64,000 nt of DNA from Prevotella sp. MGM1 (GCF_002933775.1 NZ_BEWV01000216.1:36044-100043); one strand, 5' to 3'. Shown: positions 54,314 through 63,862, counted from the stretch's first letter. Made by a program: numbers and translations. Notes: generated by a model from the letters alone, not told the origin.

Positions 54314-54979
54314 ATGAAAAAGATTTTAATGATGGCTTTTGCCGCAATCGTAAGCATGGGCGCATCGGCGCAGTTAATCTCGTCAAACACGGTAACCCAC
54401 AAAAAAGAAAGCAACGGATACAACCGCCTGAGCGTATCATACAACTCGCTGAGCACAGACAAAAAAATTATGGACGGAGCCATGAACGGATTTTCCGCGG
54501 CATGGACAAAGGGTATATCGGTATCATCGTCGATGCCCCTCTATATCGAGACCGGACTGGGACTTACATACGCTTTCAAGTCGGAGACCATCGGAGAAGA
54601 CGGCTATGAGGCAGATTTGAAGCACAACTTCCTTGCACTCAGCGTTCCGGTAAACCTCACTTACAAGTATGAAGTGCCCAACACAGAATTCAAGATAGCA
54701 CCTTTCGCCGGCGTATATTTCAGAGGAAACTTATTGGGAGAAACCAAATGGGATGACGAGGATGATGAAAGCATTAACTGGTTTGATGACTATGAAGACG
54801 ACGGACTTGAGGCTAAGCGTTTCAGTTTCGGATGGCAGGTAGGTGTAGGCTTCGAATACAGAAAACTGTATCTCGGTGTCAGCTATGGCAGCGACTTCAA
54901 CAACCTCATAGACAACGATGACAACGACATAAAAGGCAAATTCAACACATTCGCCGCTACAGTAGGTTTCAACTTCTAA
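54314..54979 (+). CDS. Small outer-membrane beta-barrel protein
   Basis: A 221-residue exported protein with signal peptide MKKILMMAFAAIVSMGASAQ. Alternating-residue strands with aromatic girdles (SMPLYIETGLGLTYAF, FLALSVPVNLTYKYEV, FKIAPFAGVYFRGNLLGE, FSFGWQVGVGFEYRKLYLGVSYG) and a terminal strand ending in phenylalanine (FAATVGFNF) indicate an eight-strand-type barrel of the outer-membrane family 2/PorT-like kind. An acidic surface loop (DDEDDESINWFDDYEDD) stands out near residues 140-160. No specific function is assignable. It follows the small exported protein and precedes a terminator. Confidence 0.78.
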   Translation: MKKILMMAFAAIVSMGASAQLISSNTVTHKKESNGYNRLSVSYNSLSTDKKIMDGAMNGFSAAWTKGISVSSSMPLYIETGLGLTYAFKSETIGEDGYEADLKHNFLALSVPVNLTYKYEVPNTEFKIAPFAGVYFRGNLLGETKWDDEDDESINWFDDYEDDGLEAKRFSFGWQVGVGFEYRKLYLGVSYGSDFNNLIDNDDNDIKGKFNTFAATVGFNF

Positions 54980-55067
54980 GAGAATAAACAGCGTCAACTT
55001 TCCGATACAACAACGGTGGTCTGACGTGATTTAATTCAATATTATAATTTTTTCCTTTTAAAAACAC

Positions 55068-55106
55068 GTCTGCTCCCGCTTGTCGATAAGTCGGAGCAGA
55101 CTTTTT
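55068..55106 (+). terminator. Terminator after the small barrel gene
   Basis: Arms GTCTGCTCC (55068-55076) and GGAGCAGAC (55093-55101) pair perfectly with a small inner CTT/AAG stem, followed by TTTTT. Confidence 0.85.
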
Positions 55107-55126
55107 CCTTGATATAATAATCAGAT

Positions 55127-55813
55127 ATGAGTAAAATACACACCATACTTTTATTGTTTATAACAATGCTGCCCGTAGCCGCAAACGCGGACACCAAATA
55201 CACACTCGAGAAAAAAGACGGAAAGTATGTATGCCAAGGAAGCGCGGCATGCGGAAACAACGACAAGTCGACCTTCGGCAGCGCAGTGCTGTGGGCACTC
55301 GAACAGACCGGCGACATAAACGAGAACAAGACTTACGACGCGTTAAAAATGCAACTGCACGCAAGACCTATGATCTCGGCCGGCGAAGAGGCTCGACGCA
55401 GCTATACATTTAACCTCACGTTGCAGGTTAAAAAAGGCACCCTCACGTTCCTGATAGACAAGATACGCTGTGTGCCAAAAGGCTTTCTCGGTGGCTTCAC
55501 GACAGTGAATTTCGACAAGATAAACCTCGAAAAGAAGCCGGGACAACAGGAGTTCATTGACGAGTTCGCCACGCTTTGCGACATTTTCGCACAGCGAATG
55601 GTGGAAAGCATCATGGCCAACGACGTGCCCATGGGCAACTGGGAGGCCATCATCCAGAAACAGGTTATCAAGGGCATGAACGAGAATGAGTGCATACTGG
55701 CCATGGGCAAGCCCGAACGGATAACCCAAAACAGCCAGCGAACACAGTGGTTATATGCCTCGGGAGCCATCGTGGTGTTTGAAAAAGGCATTGTCACGGC
55801 GGTGGTAAAATAA
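55127..55813 (+). CDS. Exported protein with DUF4468-like domain and SmpA-like tail
   Basis: A 228-residue protein with signal peptide MSKIHTILLLFITMLPVAANA. The middle (NDKSTFGSAVLWALEQTGDI ... GTLTFLIDKIRCVP) resembles the DUF4468 fold found in Bacteroidales exported proteins, which has a TBP-like topology. The C-terminal part (VIKGMNENECILAMGKPERITQNSQRTQWLYASGAIVVFEKGIVTAV) matches the SmpA/BamE-like pattern of GM-x-x-x-E...GKPxR with a tryptophan-containing sheet. The combination suggests an envelope-associated small protein, but its function is unknown. It begins just after a terminator and may have its own promoter. The fucose permease starts 73 bp downstream. Confidence 0.7.
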   Translation: MSKIHTILLLFITMLPVAANADTKYTLEKKDGKYVCQGSAACGNNDKSTFGSAVLWALEQTGDINENKTYDALKMQLHARPMISAGEEARRSYTFNLTLQVKKGTLTFLIDKIRCVPKGFLGGFTTVNFDKINLEKKPGQQEFIDEFATLCDIFAQRMVESIMANDVPMGNWEAIIQKQVIKGMNENECILAMGKPERITQNSQRTQWLYASGAIVVFEKGIVTAVVK

Positions 55814-55853
55814 AAAACATCATCTACGGTAATGAATTCTGACATTTTCTTAG

Positions 55854-55861
55854 TAAATTTG
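55854..55861 (+). promoter_or_regulatory. Putative -7 box of fucP
   Basis: TAAATTTG followed by CCACG, 25 bp before the ATG at 55887. Confidence 0.5.
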
Positions 55862-55886
55862 CCACGATTAAAAAGTTGCTCTGAAA

Positions 55887-57224
55887 ATGAATAAACCCAA
55901 AAACAATGATTTACTGATAAAAGACGGTGTCAGTCTTATCATCCCGTTCGTCATGATTACATCGTGCTTCGCCCTCTGGGGATTTGCCAATGACATCACA
56001 GCACCCATGGTAAAAGCATTCTCCAAGATATTCCGTATGAGCGTGACGGAAGGCGCTCTGGTCCAGGTGGCGTTCTACTTAGGATATTTCGTGATGGCCT
56101 TTCCGGCGGCGATGTTCATCCAAAGATACTCTTTCAAGGCCGGAGTGCTCATCGGGCTGTCGCTCTATGCGGCGGGAGCGCTGCTCTTCGTGCCGGCACA
56201 GGCCATAGGAGTATACTTCCCGTTCCTGCTGGCCTACTTCATAATGACGTGCGGACTGTCGTTTCTCGAAACCAGTTGCAACCCGTATATTTACTGCATG
56301 GGCAGCGAAGAGACCGCCACACAGCGCCTCAACCTCGCCCAGGCGTTCAACCCGATAGGAGCGCTCGCCGGCATGTTCGTAGCCATGCAGTACGTGCAGG
56401 CACGCATGAGTCCGATGGACTCGACAGAGCGGCATGGACTTTCGGAGACACAGTTTGACATTGTCAAAGACCACGACCTCGACATTCTGATACAACCTTA
56501 TATATACATAGGCGCCATCATAATAATTTTGCTGCTGCTGATAAGGTTCACAAATATGCCGAAGAACGGTGACGAACGCTCGAACAAGAGCCTGAAAACC
56601 GCCCTCGGCGAACTGGCCAAGATCAAGAACTACCGTGAGGGCGTGATAGCGCAGTTCTTCTATGTTGGAGCGCAGGTTACATGCTGGACGTTCATCATAC
56701 AATACGGCACGCGGGTGTTCATGGCAGAGGGCATGAGCGAGCATGCGGCCGAGATCCTGTCGCAGAAATACAACATTGCGGCGATGGTGATGTTCACGCT
56801 CAGCAGGTTTATATGCACATGGTTTCTGAAATACATACAGCCGGGACGGCTGCTCTCGATACTGGCCGTGCTGGGAGCGGCCTCCGTGCTGGGAGCCATA
56901 CTTTTCACCGACCGCAACGGCGTATACTGCCTCGTCGGTGTGAGTGCCTGCATGTCGCTGATGTTCCCCACTATATACGGCATAGCGCTGCGGGGTCTCG
57001 GCGACAACGTGAAGTTCGGCGGAGCGGGCCTCATCATGTCCATTCTGGGCGGCTCGGTATTTCCCCCGCTGCAAGCCGTGATAATAGATTCCGGCATCTC
57101 GATAGCCGGACTGCCGGCAACCAACCTGTCATTCGCGGTGCCGTTGATATGCTTCGCCGTCATCGCCGCATACGGACACAGGGCATACGTGCGGCATCAC
57201 ATCACGCACGACTGTAATAAATGA
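55887..57224 (+). CDS. fucP: L-fucose:H+ symporter
   Basis: A 445-residue inner-membrane MFS protein with 12 helices. The opening helix (SLIIPFVMITSCFALWGFANDITAPMVKAFSKIF) has the FALWGFAND motif characteristic of FucP and its relatives; Asp in this motif and the helix-4 motif SFLETSCNPYIYCMGSEETATQRLNLAQAFNPIGAL (with a conserved Glu) line the sugar and proton path. It imports L-fucose. With the Fkp gene 2.4 kb upstream it forms the salvage route from external fucose to GDP-fucose. No fucI/fucK/fucA degradation genes are seen in the window, which favours use in glycan decoration rather than catabolism. Confidence 0.92.
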   Translation: MNKPKNNDLLIKDGVSLIIPFVMITSCFALWGFANDITAPMVKAFSKIFRMSVTEGALVQVAFYLGYFVMAFPAAMFIQRYSFKAGVLIGLSLYAAGALLFVPAQAIGVYFPFLLAYFIMTCGLSFLETSCNPYIYCMGSEETATQRLNLAQAFNPIGALAGMFVAMQYVQARMSPMDSTERHGLSETQFDIVKDHDLDILIQPYIYIGAIIIILLLLIRFTNMPKNGDERSNKSLKTALGELAKIKNYREGVIAQFFYVGAQVTCWTFIIQYGTRVFMAEGMSEHAAEILSQKYNIAAMVMFTLSRFICTWFLKYIQPGRLLSILAVLGAASVLGAILFTDRNGVYCLVGVSACMSLMFPTIYGIALRGLGDNVKFGGAGLIMSILGGSVFPPLQAVIIDSGISIAGLPATNLSFAVPLICFAVIAAYGHRAYVRHHITHDCNK

Positions 57225-57234
57225 CATAAAATAG

Positions 57235-57286
57235 ACAATAAAAAATCAGGGTGCCCGATGTGTCGGGCACCCTGATTTTTTATTGT
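57235..57286. terminator. Bidirectional terminator, fucP/YfhO
   Basis: A perfect 24-bp inverted repeat (57235-57258 and 57263-57286) with a TGTG loop. GC core CAGGGTGCCCGA, flanked by A and T runs on the respective strands. It begins 11 bp after the fucP stop and serves the convergent gene too. Confidence 0.92.
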
Positions 57287-57303
57287 TCATCAATCCTAAG
57301 GAA

Positions 57304-59790
57304 TCACTTCCTACGCTTTCTGTACTCCATGAGCACCAGCAGAACCACTATGATGACAAGCAATACATATCCCGCGTATGCTATGGTCTCGGTAGTGTCT
57401 ACCGTCTTGGGGAAGAAAGAAAGCTCAACCTTGTGCGCTCCCGGCTTCACGTTGATGGCACGCAGTATGTAATTGACACGCCCGACGGGCACTTCGACTC
57501 CGTCGACCGTAGCCGTCCAACCGGGATAGTATATATCCGAGAATACCACCACACCGCCACGCGACGACGATATATCGTATGTCAGTCTGTTGGCATCGTA
57601 AGACGTGAGGGTCACCGTGCCCGTGCTGTCCTGAGCCACGCTCTCGCCTATCGCCTCCTTGAACTTGGTGTCGGCCACCGCCACACGGCGCAAGTCGATA
57701 TCTCCAACGGCGGCTATCTCCCGATTGGCATCATCCACATATTCGACACGGTCCACAAACCACCCGTTGCCGAACGCATAGGGATTCAACAGGGGGGCGG
57801 CCTGTCCCGATTGGAGCGGGAATATGAAATATTTTGTATTCACCATGCTGAGCACCGGGAAAATACTGTCACCGTCTACCTTAGTCATGTCGCCCTGCGC
57901 GTCGGCCACCGCCCCGAAGAGGGCCTGCATCTCGGGAGAGATGTAACGCTCCACCATCTCCTGATAGCGGCGCAACTTGGCCGGATGATAACCGCCGACA
58001 CTCTTCAAATGATATGAAGTCTCGTTTTCGTTGAATGTGTTTGACGCCAGATTAAGCACTCTGTAATACAGCGATTTGTCATTCATAACCTGTGTCACGG
58101 CGGCATTCGCCGTCACCGGAGTCTCTCTCACGCTGCGCTCCACGAACATCTCGTCGTTCAGGTAGCGCTTGTTCACCTGCCACATGTCTGCCAGACACAA
58201 CACGACGATGCCGGCTATCATGTACTGCGACTTCAATCTCTTCGCCTTGTAGAGCAGTAACAGCAATGTGCCCGCGACGATTATGGCGAACGAGCGCCAG
58301 CAGTCTGCCGTGAACATGGCCTTACGCATCTCAGTGAGATTAGCCAAAAGCGGCTGCAACTGTTCCTGCGGGAACTGGCTCAAGGCACTCAACTCGGACG
58401 AAGACACATAGCCGGAGAAGAACATCGACGGCATCAGAGCGAACAACAGAGCCACACCTCCGGTCAGGGCGAAGCTCAAATACAGGTATTTTATCTTCGC
58501 GGTAAGCAGTTCCGGCTCGTCGACAATGCGCTTAAGGGCAAGCATGGCGAGCAGCGGGATGGTGAACTCGGCTATCACGAGTATCGAAGCAACCGTGCGG
58601 AACTTGGAGTACATCGGCACATAATCTATGAAAAAGTCGGTAAACGGCATGAAATTATGTCCCCACGACAGAAGTACCGACAGCACCGTGGCGGAAAGCA
58701 ACGCCCACTTCAACGGCCCTTTCACGATAAACAAGCCGAGAACAAACAGCATCAGCACAAAGGCGCCCACATATACGGGGCCGCTCGTGCCAGGCTGCTC
58801 ACCCCAGTACTGTCCTATCTGCTGGTAGATGTATGAGTAGTTCGGGTCAGCATGCTTCATGGCAGTCTTGTTTCTCGCCATCGGAACAGACGCTCCGCCC
58901 TTGGTGTTGGGTACGAGCAGTGTCCACGTCTCGCCCACCCCATAGCTCCACTGGGTGATATAGTCGCGCTCAAGACCGCTGTCCGTCTGGTTGGCTGAAT
59001 CGGCTTTTGTCAGCTCGCTCTTGCCTCTCATCGACTCCTTACTATACTCCCACGTGTGATAAAGATTAGAAATATTGATACTCAGACCTATCAACGCTCC
59101 CATGGCGCACACGGCCGTGGCTTTGGCAAAGTGCTTATACTCTTTGCTCCGTACAGCCTCGACGGCGTATGCGATAACCATGAAGATGATGATAAACAGA
59201 TAGTAATACGTCATCTGCACATGGTTGGCGTTTATCTCAAGGGCACAGAACAACGATGTGACAAGCAATCCCCACAGGTATCTGCCCCTGTAAGCCAGCA
59301 CTATGCCGGCAATCATCGGCGGAAGATATGCCAAAGCCATCACCTTCCATATATGTCCGGCGGCTATTATGATGAAGAAATAACTGCTGAAAGCCCATAT
59401 TATAGAGCCGAGCGCGGCAAGAGACTGCCTGAAATCGAAAGCGCGCAACAGTATATAGAAGCCCAACATATAGGCGAAGACGTACCATACATTCTCCGGC
59501 AACCACAGATGATAGGCTTTCTCGGCGGCCTTTATCACATCCGAGCTATCATAGGAGGGAGCTATCTGGTAGGTAGGCATCCCGCAAAAAGCAGAGTTTG
59601 TCCATCTGGTCATCTCACCAGTGCGTTTGCGGTAGTCAACCTGTTCCTGGCCGAGACCGCGGCCCGCCGACGAGTCATGACGGTATAGAATGCGGCCTTC
59701 GGTATCGGCTGGAAAGAAATAGGCGAACGCCAAGACCGCGAATAACAGCACTGCCAGCAAATCGGGCAGGCATTTCTTGAATGTGTTCAT
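57304..59790 (-). CDS. YfhO-family membrane protein
   Basis: An 828-residue multi-pass inner-membrane protein with about 12-14 helices and a large periplasmic C-terminal domain. The start (PDLLAVLLFAVLAFAYFFPADTEGRIL) and the motif RWTNSAFCGMPTYQI, and SYFFIIIAAGHIWKVMALAYLPP in helix 4-5 are typical of Bacteroidota YfhO proteins, which have a glycosyltransferase-C-like fold. The C-terminal sector (GVVVFSDIYYPGWTATVDGVEVPVGRVNYILRAINVKPGAHKVELSF) is the conserved soluble domain. In Bacillus YfhO acts in lipid-linked sugar transfer; the role here is unproven but likely in surface glycan assembly. Divergently placed to the MTAN gene. A -7 box TAACTTTG is at 59828-59835. Confidence 0.85.
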   Translation of the reverse strand: MNTFKKCLPDLLAVLLFAVLAFAYFFPADTEGRILYRHDSSAGRGLGQEQVDYRKRTGEMTRWTNSAFCGMPTYQIAPSYDSSDVIKAAEKAYHLWLPENVWYVFAYMLGFYILLRAFDFRQSLAALGSIIWAFSSYFFIIIAAGHIWKVMALAYLPPMIAGIVLAYRGRYLWGLLVTSLFCALEINANHVQMTYYYLFIIIFMVIAYAVEAVRSKEYKHFAKATAVCAMGALIGLSINISNLYHTWEYSKESMRGKSELTKADSANQTDSGLERDYITQWSYGVGETWTLLVPNTKGGASVPMARNKTAMKHADPNYSYIYQQIGQYWGEQPGTSGPVYVGAFVLMLFVLGLFIVKGPLKWALLSATVLSVLLSWGHNFMPFTDFFIDYVPMYSKFRTVASILVIAEFTIPLLAMLALKRIVDEPELLTAKIKYLYLSFALTGGVALLFALMPSMFFSGYVSSSELSALSQFPQEQLQPLLANLTEMRKAMFTADCWRSFAIIVAGTLLLLLYKAKRLKSQYMIAGIVVLCLADMWQVNKRYLNDEMFVERSVRETPVTANAAVTQVMNDKSLYYRVLNLASNTFNENETSYHLKSVGGYHPAKLRRYQEMVERYISPEMQALFGAVADAQGDMTKVDGDSIFPVLSMVNTKYFIFPLQSGQAAPLLNPYAFGNGWFVDRVEYVDDANREIAAVGDIDLRRVAVADTKFKEAIGESVAQDSTGTVTLTSYDANRLTYDISSSRGGVVVFSDIYYPGWTATVDGVEVPVGRVNYILRAINVKPGAHKVELSFFPKTVDTTETIAYAGYVLLVIIVVLLVLMEYRKRRK

Positions 59791-59827
59791 CTGTATAAAT
59801 GTTTATGTTATTATCTAATTACGCCCG

Positions 59828-59835
59828 CAAAGTTA
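59828..59835 (-). promoter_or_regulatory. Putative -7 box of the YfhO gene
   Basis: Minus-strand TAACTTTG followed by CGGG, 38 bp upstream of the ATG at 59790. Confidence 0.55.
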
Positions 59836-59881
59836 AGCATTTTAATCCACAATACATAATCACTAATTCATAATTATTAAG

Positions 59882-59889
59882 TAACTTTG
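59882..59889 (+). promoter_or_regulatory. Putative -7 box of the MTAN gene
   Basis: TAACTTTG followed by TGG, 24 bp before the ATG at 59914. It lies over an upstream in-frame TTG that would otherwise lengthen the protein. Confidence 0.55.
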
Positions 59890-59913
59890 TGGCCGCAAAC
59901 GATTTACAAATAT

Positions 59914-60597
59914 ATGAGAATAGGAATAATAATAGCGATGGACAAGGAGTTCGGACGGATAAAAGCGCTGCTCGAAAATCCGAAAGACATCGAGAGAGGA
60001 GGAAGGCGCTATACCGTCGGAACGACAGGATGCAACGAGCTGGTGCTGCACCAATGCGGAATAGGCAAGGTGAACGCCGCCATCGGAGCGACGGAACTGC
60101 TCACCGGGTTTTCGCCTGACGCCGTGGTTTCAACCGGCGTGGCGGGCGGAGCCGCGACAACGCTCGGCATCGGCGAGGTGGTGGCGGCGGCGCAGACATG
60201 CTACCACGACGTGTACTGCGGTGAAGAGCAGGCATACGGACAGATACCCGGAATGCAGGAACGTTTCGATGCCGACCCGAGGCTGCTACGAACGGCACTC
60301 TCCCTGGACTGCGGCACGAAGATAACATCAGGTCTCACCGTGACGGGCGACTGGTTTGTCAACTCGCGCGACAAGATGAGAGACATCATAAGCCACTTCC
60401 CCGAGGCCGCCGCCGTAGACATGGAGTCGGCCGCCATAGCCCATGCTTGCGCCCAACGAAACGTGCCGTTCATCAGTTTCAGAATAATAAGCGACATCCC
60501 GCTGAGCGACCACAAGGCCCGACAGTACTTCAACTTCTGGGAAACGGCGGCAGACAGTTCGTTCGAGGTGACTAAAGCATTTATCGAACGGATATGA
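59914..60597 (+). CDS. mtnN: 5'-methylthioadenosine/S-adenosylhomocysteine nucleosidase
   Basis: 227 residues from the ATG at 59914, giving the proper MTAN start RIGIIIAMDKEFGRIKALLEN. Other motifs: VVSTGVAGGAATTLGIGEVVAA, a substrate loop around TGDWFVNSRDKM, and the catalytic region AAAVDMESAAIAHACAQRNVPFISFRIISD in which Glu and the later Asp of ISDIP contact the purine. It hydrolyses methylthioadenosine and S-adenosylhomocysteine to adenine plus the thioribose or ribosylhomocysteine. The product S-ribosylhomocysteine is the substrate of LuxS, encoded 107 bp downstream on the same strand, so they form a coherent pathway pair. Confidence 0.95.
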   Translation: MRIGIIIAMDKEFGRIKALLENPKDIERGGRRYTVGTTGCNELVLHQCGIGKVNAAIGATELLTGFSPDAVVSTGVAGGAATTLGIGEVVAAAQTCYHDVYCGEEQAYGQIPGMQERFDADPRLLRTALSLDCGTKITSGLTVTGDWFVNSRDKMRDIISHFPEAAAVDMESAAIAHACAQRNVPFISFRIISDIPLSDHKARQYFNFWETAADSSFEVTKAFIERI

Positions 60598-60704
60598 AAA
60601 AATATCCGCATGCATGATTACCGGTATGCCGGTAACGATTTATCCGTATCGTAACGGCGACCCATACATAGATATAAAAACAACCTATCAACATAACGAC
60701 AGTA

Positions 60705-61181
60705 ATGAACAAGATACCGAGTTTTACAATAGACCACGACCGGCTGCTGCGCGGCATATACGTATCACGCAAGGACGAGGTGGGCGGAGAGACCGTGACC
60801 ACGTTTGACATACGCATGAAAGAGCCTAACCGCGAGCCGGCTTTGCACCCCGGAGCGCTGCACACCATAGAGCACCTGGCCGCCACATACCTGCGCAACG
60901 ACGACGAGTGGAAGGAAAGAATAGTGTATTGGGGACCCATGGGATGCCTGACAGGCAACTACCTGCTGATACGCGGCGACTACGAGAGCCGTGACATTGT
61001 GGAGCTTATGAGGCAGACATTCCGTTTCGTGGCCGGGTTTGAAGGTGAAATACCCGGCGCCGCGCCGCGCGACTGTGGCAACTGGCTGCTCCACGACCTG
61101 CCGATGGCACGCCACGAAGCAAAAAAATATCTCACCGAGGTACTCGAAGACATAAAAGACGAGAATCTCACATATCCCTGA
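60705..61181 (+). CDS. luxS: S-ribosylhomocysteine lyase
   Basis: 158 residues, the normal LuxS length. Zinc ligands are visible: His53 and His57 in ALHTIEHLAATYLRN and Cys124 in PRDCGNW; Glu56 is in the same motif and the catalytic Cys81 lies in GPMGCLTGNYL. It cleaves S-ribosylhomocysteine to homocysteine and DPD, the precursor of autoinducer-2. With the upstream nucleosidase it completes the activated-methyl cycle. A long palindromic terminator follows. Confidence 0.97.
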   Translation: MNKIPSFTIDHDRLLRGIYVSRKDEVGGETVTTFDIRMKEPNREPALHPGALHTIEHLAATYLRNDDEWKERIVYWGPMGCLTGNYLLIRGDYESRDIVELMRQTFRFVAGFEGEIPGAAPRDCGNWLLHDLPMARHEAKKYLTEVLEDIKDENLTYP

Positions 61182-61219
61182 CGGCATGTAGTGATAAGCA
61201 TAACGACATGTCGTCGCAT

Positions 61220-61288
61220 ATACTCAAATGCAGGGCAGGCATATTCTTCACATCTGTTTGAGAATATGCCTGCCCTGCATTTGAGTAT
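61220..61288. terminator. Bidirectional terminator, luxS/typA
   Basis: A perfect 28-bp inverted repeat (61220-61247 and 61261-61288) with a 13-nt loop between the convergent luxS and typA genes. The core is GC-rich (GCAGGGCAGGC), though the flanking T runs are short. Confidence 0.85.
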
Positions 61289-61324
61289 CATAGGCCGAGT
61301 CTGACTGCCAGCCACCGAGCCTCA

Positions 61325-63127
61325 TTACTCCTTGCTCGCTTTCTTCCGCTCGTTATGGTCGAGTATCGCCTTGCGCATACGCATGCTCTTCGGTGTCACC
61401 TCGACAAGCTCGTCGGCCTTGATATATTCGAGAGCCTCTTCAAGCGAGAGCACTGTACGCGGCACAATACGTGCCTTGTCGTCGCTTCCGCTGGCACGTG
61501 TATTTGTCAACTGCTTGGCCTTGGCCACGTTGATGACGAGATCATTGTCGTGAACATGCTCGCCTACAACCTCACCTGCATACACCTCTTCACCCGGCTC
61601 GATGAAGAACTTGCCACGGTCTTGCAACTTGTCTATGGAATATGCGTAGGCAGTACCCGTTTCGAGAGCTATCATGCTGCCGTTCATGCGGCGCGAAATG
61701 TCGCCCTTATAAGGCTGGTACTCCTTGAAACGATGTGCCATGATGGCCTCGCCCTGACTGGCGGTGAGCACATTGGTACGCAAACCGATGATGCCTCGCG
61801 AGGGGATATCAAACTCGATGTTCACACGGTCGGCCTGACTTTCCATAGAAACCATCTCGCCTTTGCGGCGTGTCACCATGTCTATCATCTTGCTGGAAAA
61901 CTCTTCCGGCACATTGATCGTCAGTTCCTCAATCGGCTCGCAGCGCTGACCGTCTATCTCCTTGTATATAACCTGCGGCTGACCTACCTGCAACTCATAT
62001 CCCTCACGGCGCATAGTCTCGATGAGCACCGAGAGATGCAACACGCCACGGCCGCTGACAACCCACTTGTCGGTATAATCCTCGAACGGAGCCACACGCA
62101 GGGCAAGGTTCTTTTCAAGCTCTTTTGTCAGTCGGTCGTTGATATGACGGCTGGTGACAAACTTGCCCTCACGGCCGAAGAACGGCGAGTCGTTGATGGT
62201 GAACAGCATACTCATGGTCGGCTCGTCTATCGCTATTGGCGGCAACGGCTCGGGATTTTCGGCGTCGCATATAGTATCGCCGATTTCAAAGCGTTCCAAT
62301 CCGATTATGGCGCATATATCTCCGCTCTGCACTTGGCTCGTCTTGGCATGTCCCATGCCCTCGAACGTATGCAGTTCCTTTATCCTCGTGCGCTCGGTAG
62401 AGCCGTCACGGTGCGATATCACGATATTCATGCCCTCGGTCAGGAGTCCGCGATGGACGCGTCCCACGGCTATACGGCCTGTGTAGCTCGAATAGTCGAG
62501 ACTTGTGATAAGCATCTGCGGAGTACCCTCGATCACTTTCGGGGCTGGAATAACCTCGACAATCTTGTCGAGCAGATATGTGATGTCTGTCGTCTGGTTC
62601 TTGTAGTCGGCACTCATCCAGCCGTTCTTGGCCGAACCGTACACCACGGGGAAGTCAAGCTGGTCTTCGGTGGCGTTTAGAGAGAACATCAGGTCGAACA
62701 CCATCTCGTACACCTCTTCGGGGCGGCAGTTGGGCTTGTCAACCTTATTAACAACCACTATCGGTTTAAGACCTATCTGCAATGCTTTTTGCAGCACGAA
62801 ACGCGTCTGCGGCATCGGGCCTTCAAAGGCATCCACAAGCAACAGACATCCGTCTGCCATGTTGAGCACACGCTCCACCTCGCCGCCGAAATCGGAGTGT
62901 CCCGGAGTGTCGATGATGTTTATCTTCACTCCCTTCCAGTCTATCGACACATTTTTAGAGAGGATTGTTATGCCTCGCTCACGTTCGAGGTCGTTGCTGT
63001 CCAATACTTGTCCGCTGAGATCCTGTCCCTCACGAAACAGGTTGCCGGCCAGCATCATCTTGTCCACAAGTGTGGTCTTGCCATGGTCTACGTGCGCGAT
63101 GATGGCGATGTTTCTGATGTCTTGCAT
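61325..63127 (-). CDS. typA: Translational GTPase TypA/BipA
   Basis: 600 residues, the full family length. The GTPase domain shows G1 [10 protein letters not shown] near residue 11, the switch region [17 protein letters not shown]3 [16 protein letters not shown] and G4 VVNKVDKP. The C-terminal half carries EF-G-like domains and the BipA-specific tail ([34 protein letters not shown], then a Lys/Arg-rich end). It acts on ribosome assembly and stress-related translation. A -7 box sits 26 bp upstream at 63153-63160. Confidence 0.97.
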   Translation of the reverse strand: MQDIRNIAIIAHVDHGKTTLVDKMMLAGNLFREGQDLSGQVLDSNDLERERGITILSKNVSIDWKGVKINIIDTPGHSDFGGEVERVLNMADGCLLLVDAFEGPMPQTRFVLQKALQIGLKPIVVVNKVDKPNCRPEEVYEMVFDLMFSLNATEDQLDFPVVYGSAKNGWMSADYKNQTTDITYLLDKIVEVIPAPKVIEGTPQMLITSLDYSSYTGRIAVGRVHRGLLTEGMNIVISHRDGSTERTRIKELHTFEGMGHAKTSQVQSGDICAIIGLERFEIGDTICDAENPEPLPPIAIDEPTMSMLFTINDSPFFGREGKFVTSRHINDRLTKELEKNLALRVAPFEDYTDKWVVSGRGVLHLSVLIETMRREGYELQVGQPQVIYKEIDGQRCEPIEELTINVPEEFSSKMIDMVTRRKGEMVSMESQADRVNIEFDIPSRGIIGLRTNVLTASQGEAIMAHRFKEYQPYKGDISRRMNGSMIALETGTAYAYSIDKLQDRGKFFIEPGEEVYAGEVVGEHVHDNDLVINVAKAKQLTNTRASGSDDKARIVPRTVLSLEEALEYIKADELVEVTPKSMRMRKAILDHNERKKASKE

Positions 63128-63152
63128 TTCGTTATACCTTAAAAATCGGGTG

Positions 63153-63160
63153 CAAAGTTA
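63153..63160 (-). promoter_or_regulatory. Putative -7 box of typA
   Basis: Minus-strand TAACTTTG followed by CACCC, 26 bp upstream of the ATG at 63127. Confidence 0.6.
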
Positions 63161-63455
63161 ATATTTTTAAAGCAGACAGAGCAGTGTTTCCCCGTTTTTT
63201 TGGCCGTAAAGCCTCCGCAAGACCTCTTTTTCAGGCATCCCGGCGTGCATACGGGAATACCGGACAAGACAGAAAAGCCCCGCTGCACACCGCTCGAAAC
63301 GAAACACGAAAGTGGAAAAGAGTACATACTCCAATGCGCAAAACAAATATGCAAAAAACAGACAAAGCTGTGAAAACACTCACAACCGACATAAAATCAA
63401 TGATGTTTGGCATATATGCGACAGTTGGTTAAACGTTGAAAAAAGCTCAATACCA

Positions 63456-63487
63456 TTTGGCTGTATGAAAAAAAAAATGTAACTTTG
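63456..63487 (+). promoter_or_regulatory. Promoter of rpsO
   Basis: TTTG at 63456-63459, a 20-bp spacer and TAACTTTG at 63480-63487, an exact fit to the Bacteroidota TTTG-N19-21-TAnnTTTG promoter. The leader to the ATG is about 100 nt, long enough for S15 autoregulation, though I did not identify a specific RNA fold. Confidence 0.7.
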
Positions 63488-63592
63488 CGGCCGAAATCCG
63501 GAAAATCCGGTGCATTCGATGATGTAACCGTTGTGATTAAGGCGGGAAGCGTCTGACAGATGTAATGAAACAACAAATTAATCAAAACAAAA

Positions 63593-63862
63593 ATGTATTT
63601 AGATCAAACAAAAAAACAAGAGATTTTCGGTAAGTATGGCAAGTCAACGACAGACACAGGTTCTGCCGAAAGCCAGATTGCGCTTTTCTCATACCGCATC
63701 TCTCACCTGACAGAGCACTTGAAGAAGAACCGCAAGGACTTCACCACAGCACGCTCACTGACACAGCTCGTAGGTAAGCGCCGTGCGCTGCTCAACTATC
63801 TCTACGACCGTGACGTGGAGCGTTACCGCGCAATCATCAAGGCTTTGGGTCTGCGTAAATAA
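63593..63862 (+). CDS. rpsO: 30S ribosomal protein S15
   Basis: 89 residues, the standard S15 length. Motifs such as FGKYGKSTTDTGSAESQIALFSYRISHLTEHLKKNRKDFTTARSLTQLVGKRRALLNYL and DVERYRAIIKALGLRK are nearly invariant in S15. It binds 16S rRNA early in small-subunit assembly. A strong terminator follows. Confidence 0.98.
   Translation: MYLDQTKKQEIFGKYGKSTTDTGSAESQIALFSYRISHLTEHLKKNRKDFTTARSLTQLVGKRRALLNYLYDRDVERYRAIIKALGLRK

Larger units (their letters stand above)
63128..63592. other. Divergent spacer between typA and rpsO
   Basis: 465 bp between two divergent genes. It holds the typA -7 box (63153-63160, minus) and the rpsO promoter (63456-63487, plus). Nothing else was recognised; short open frames are not supported. 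Confidence 0.55.

Noticed and set aside
63184..63432. An 82-codon frame between typA and rpsO
   Set aside because: It lies in a divergent promoter region with low-complexity composition and no signal of a real protein.
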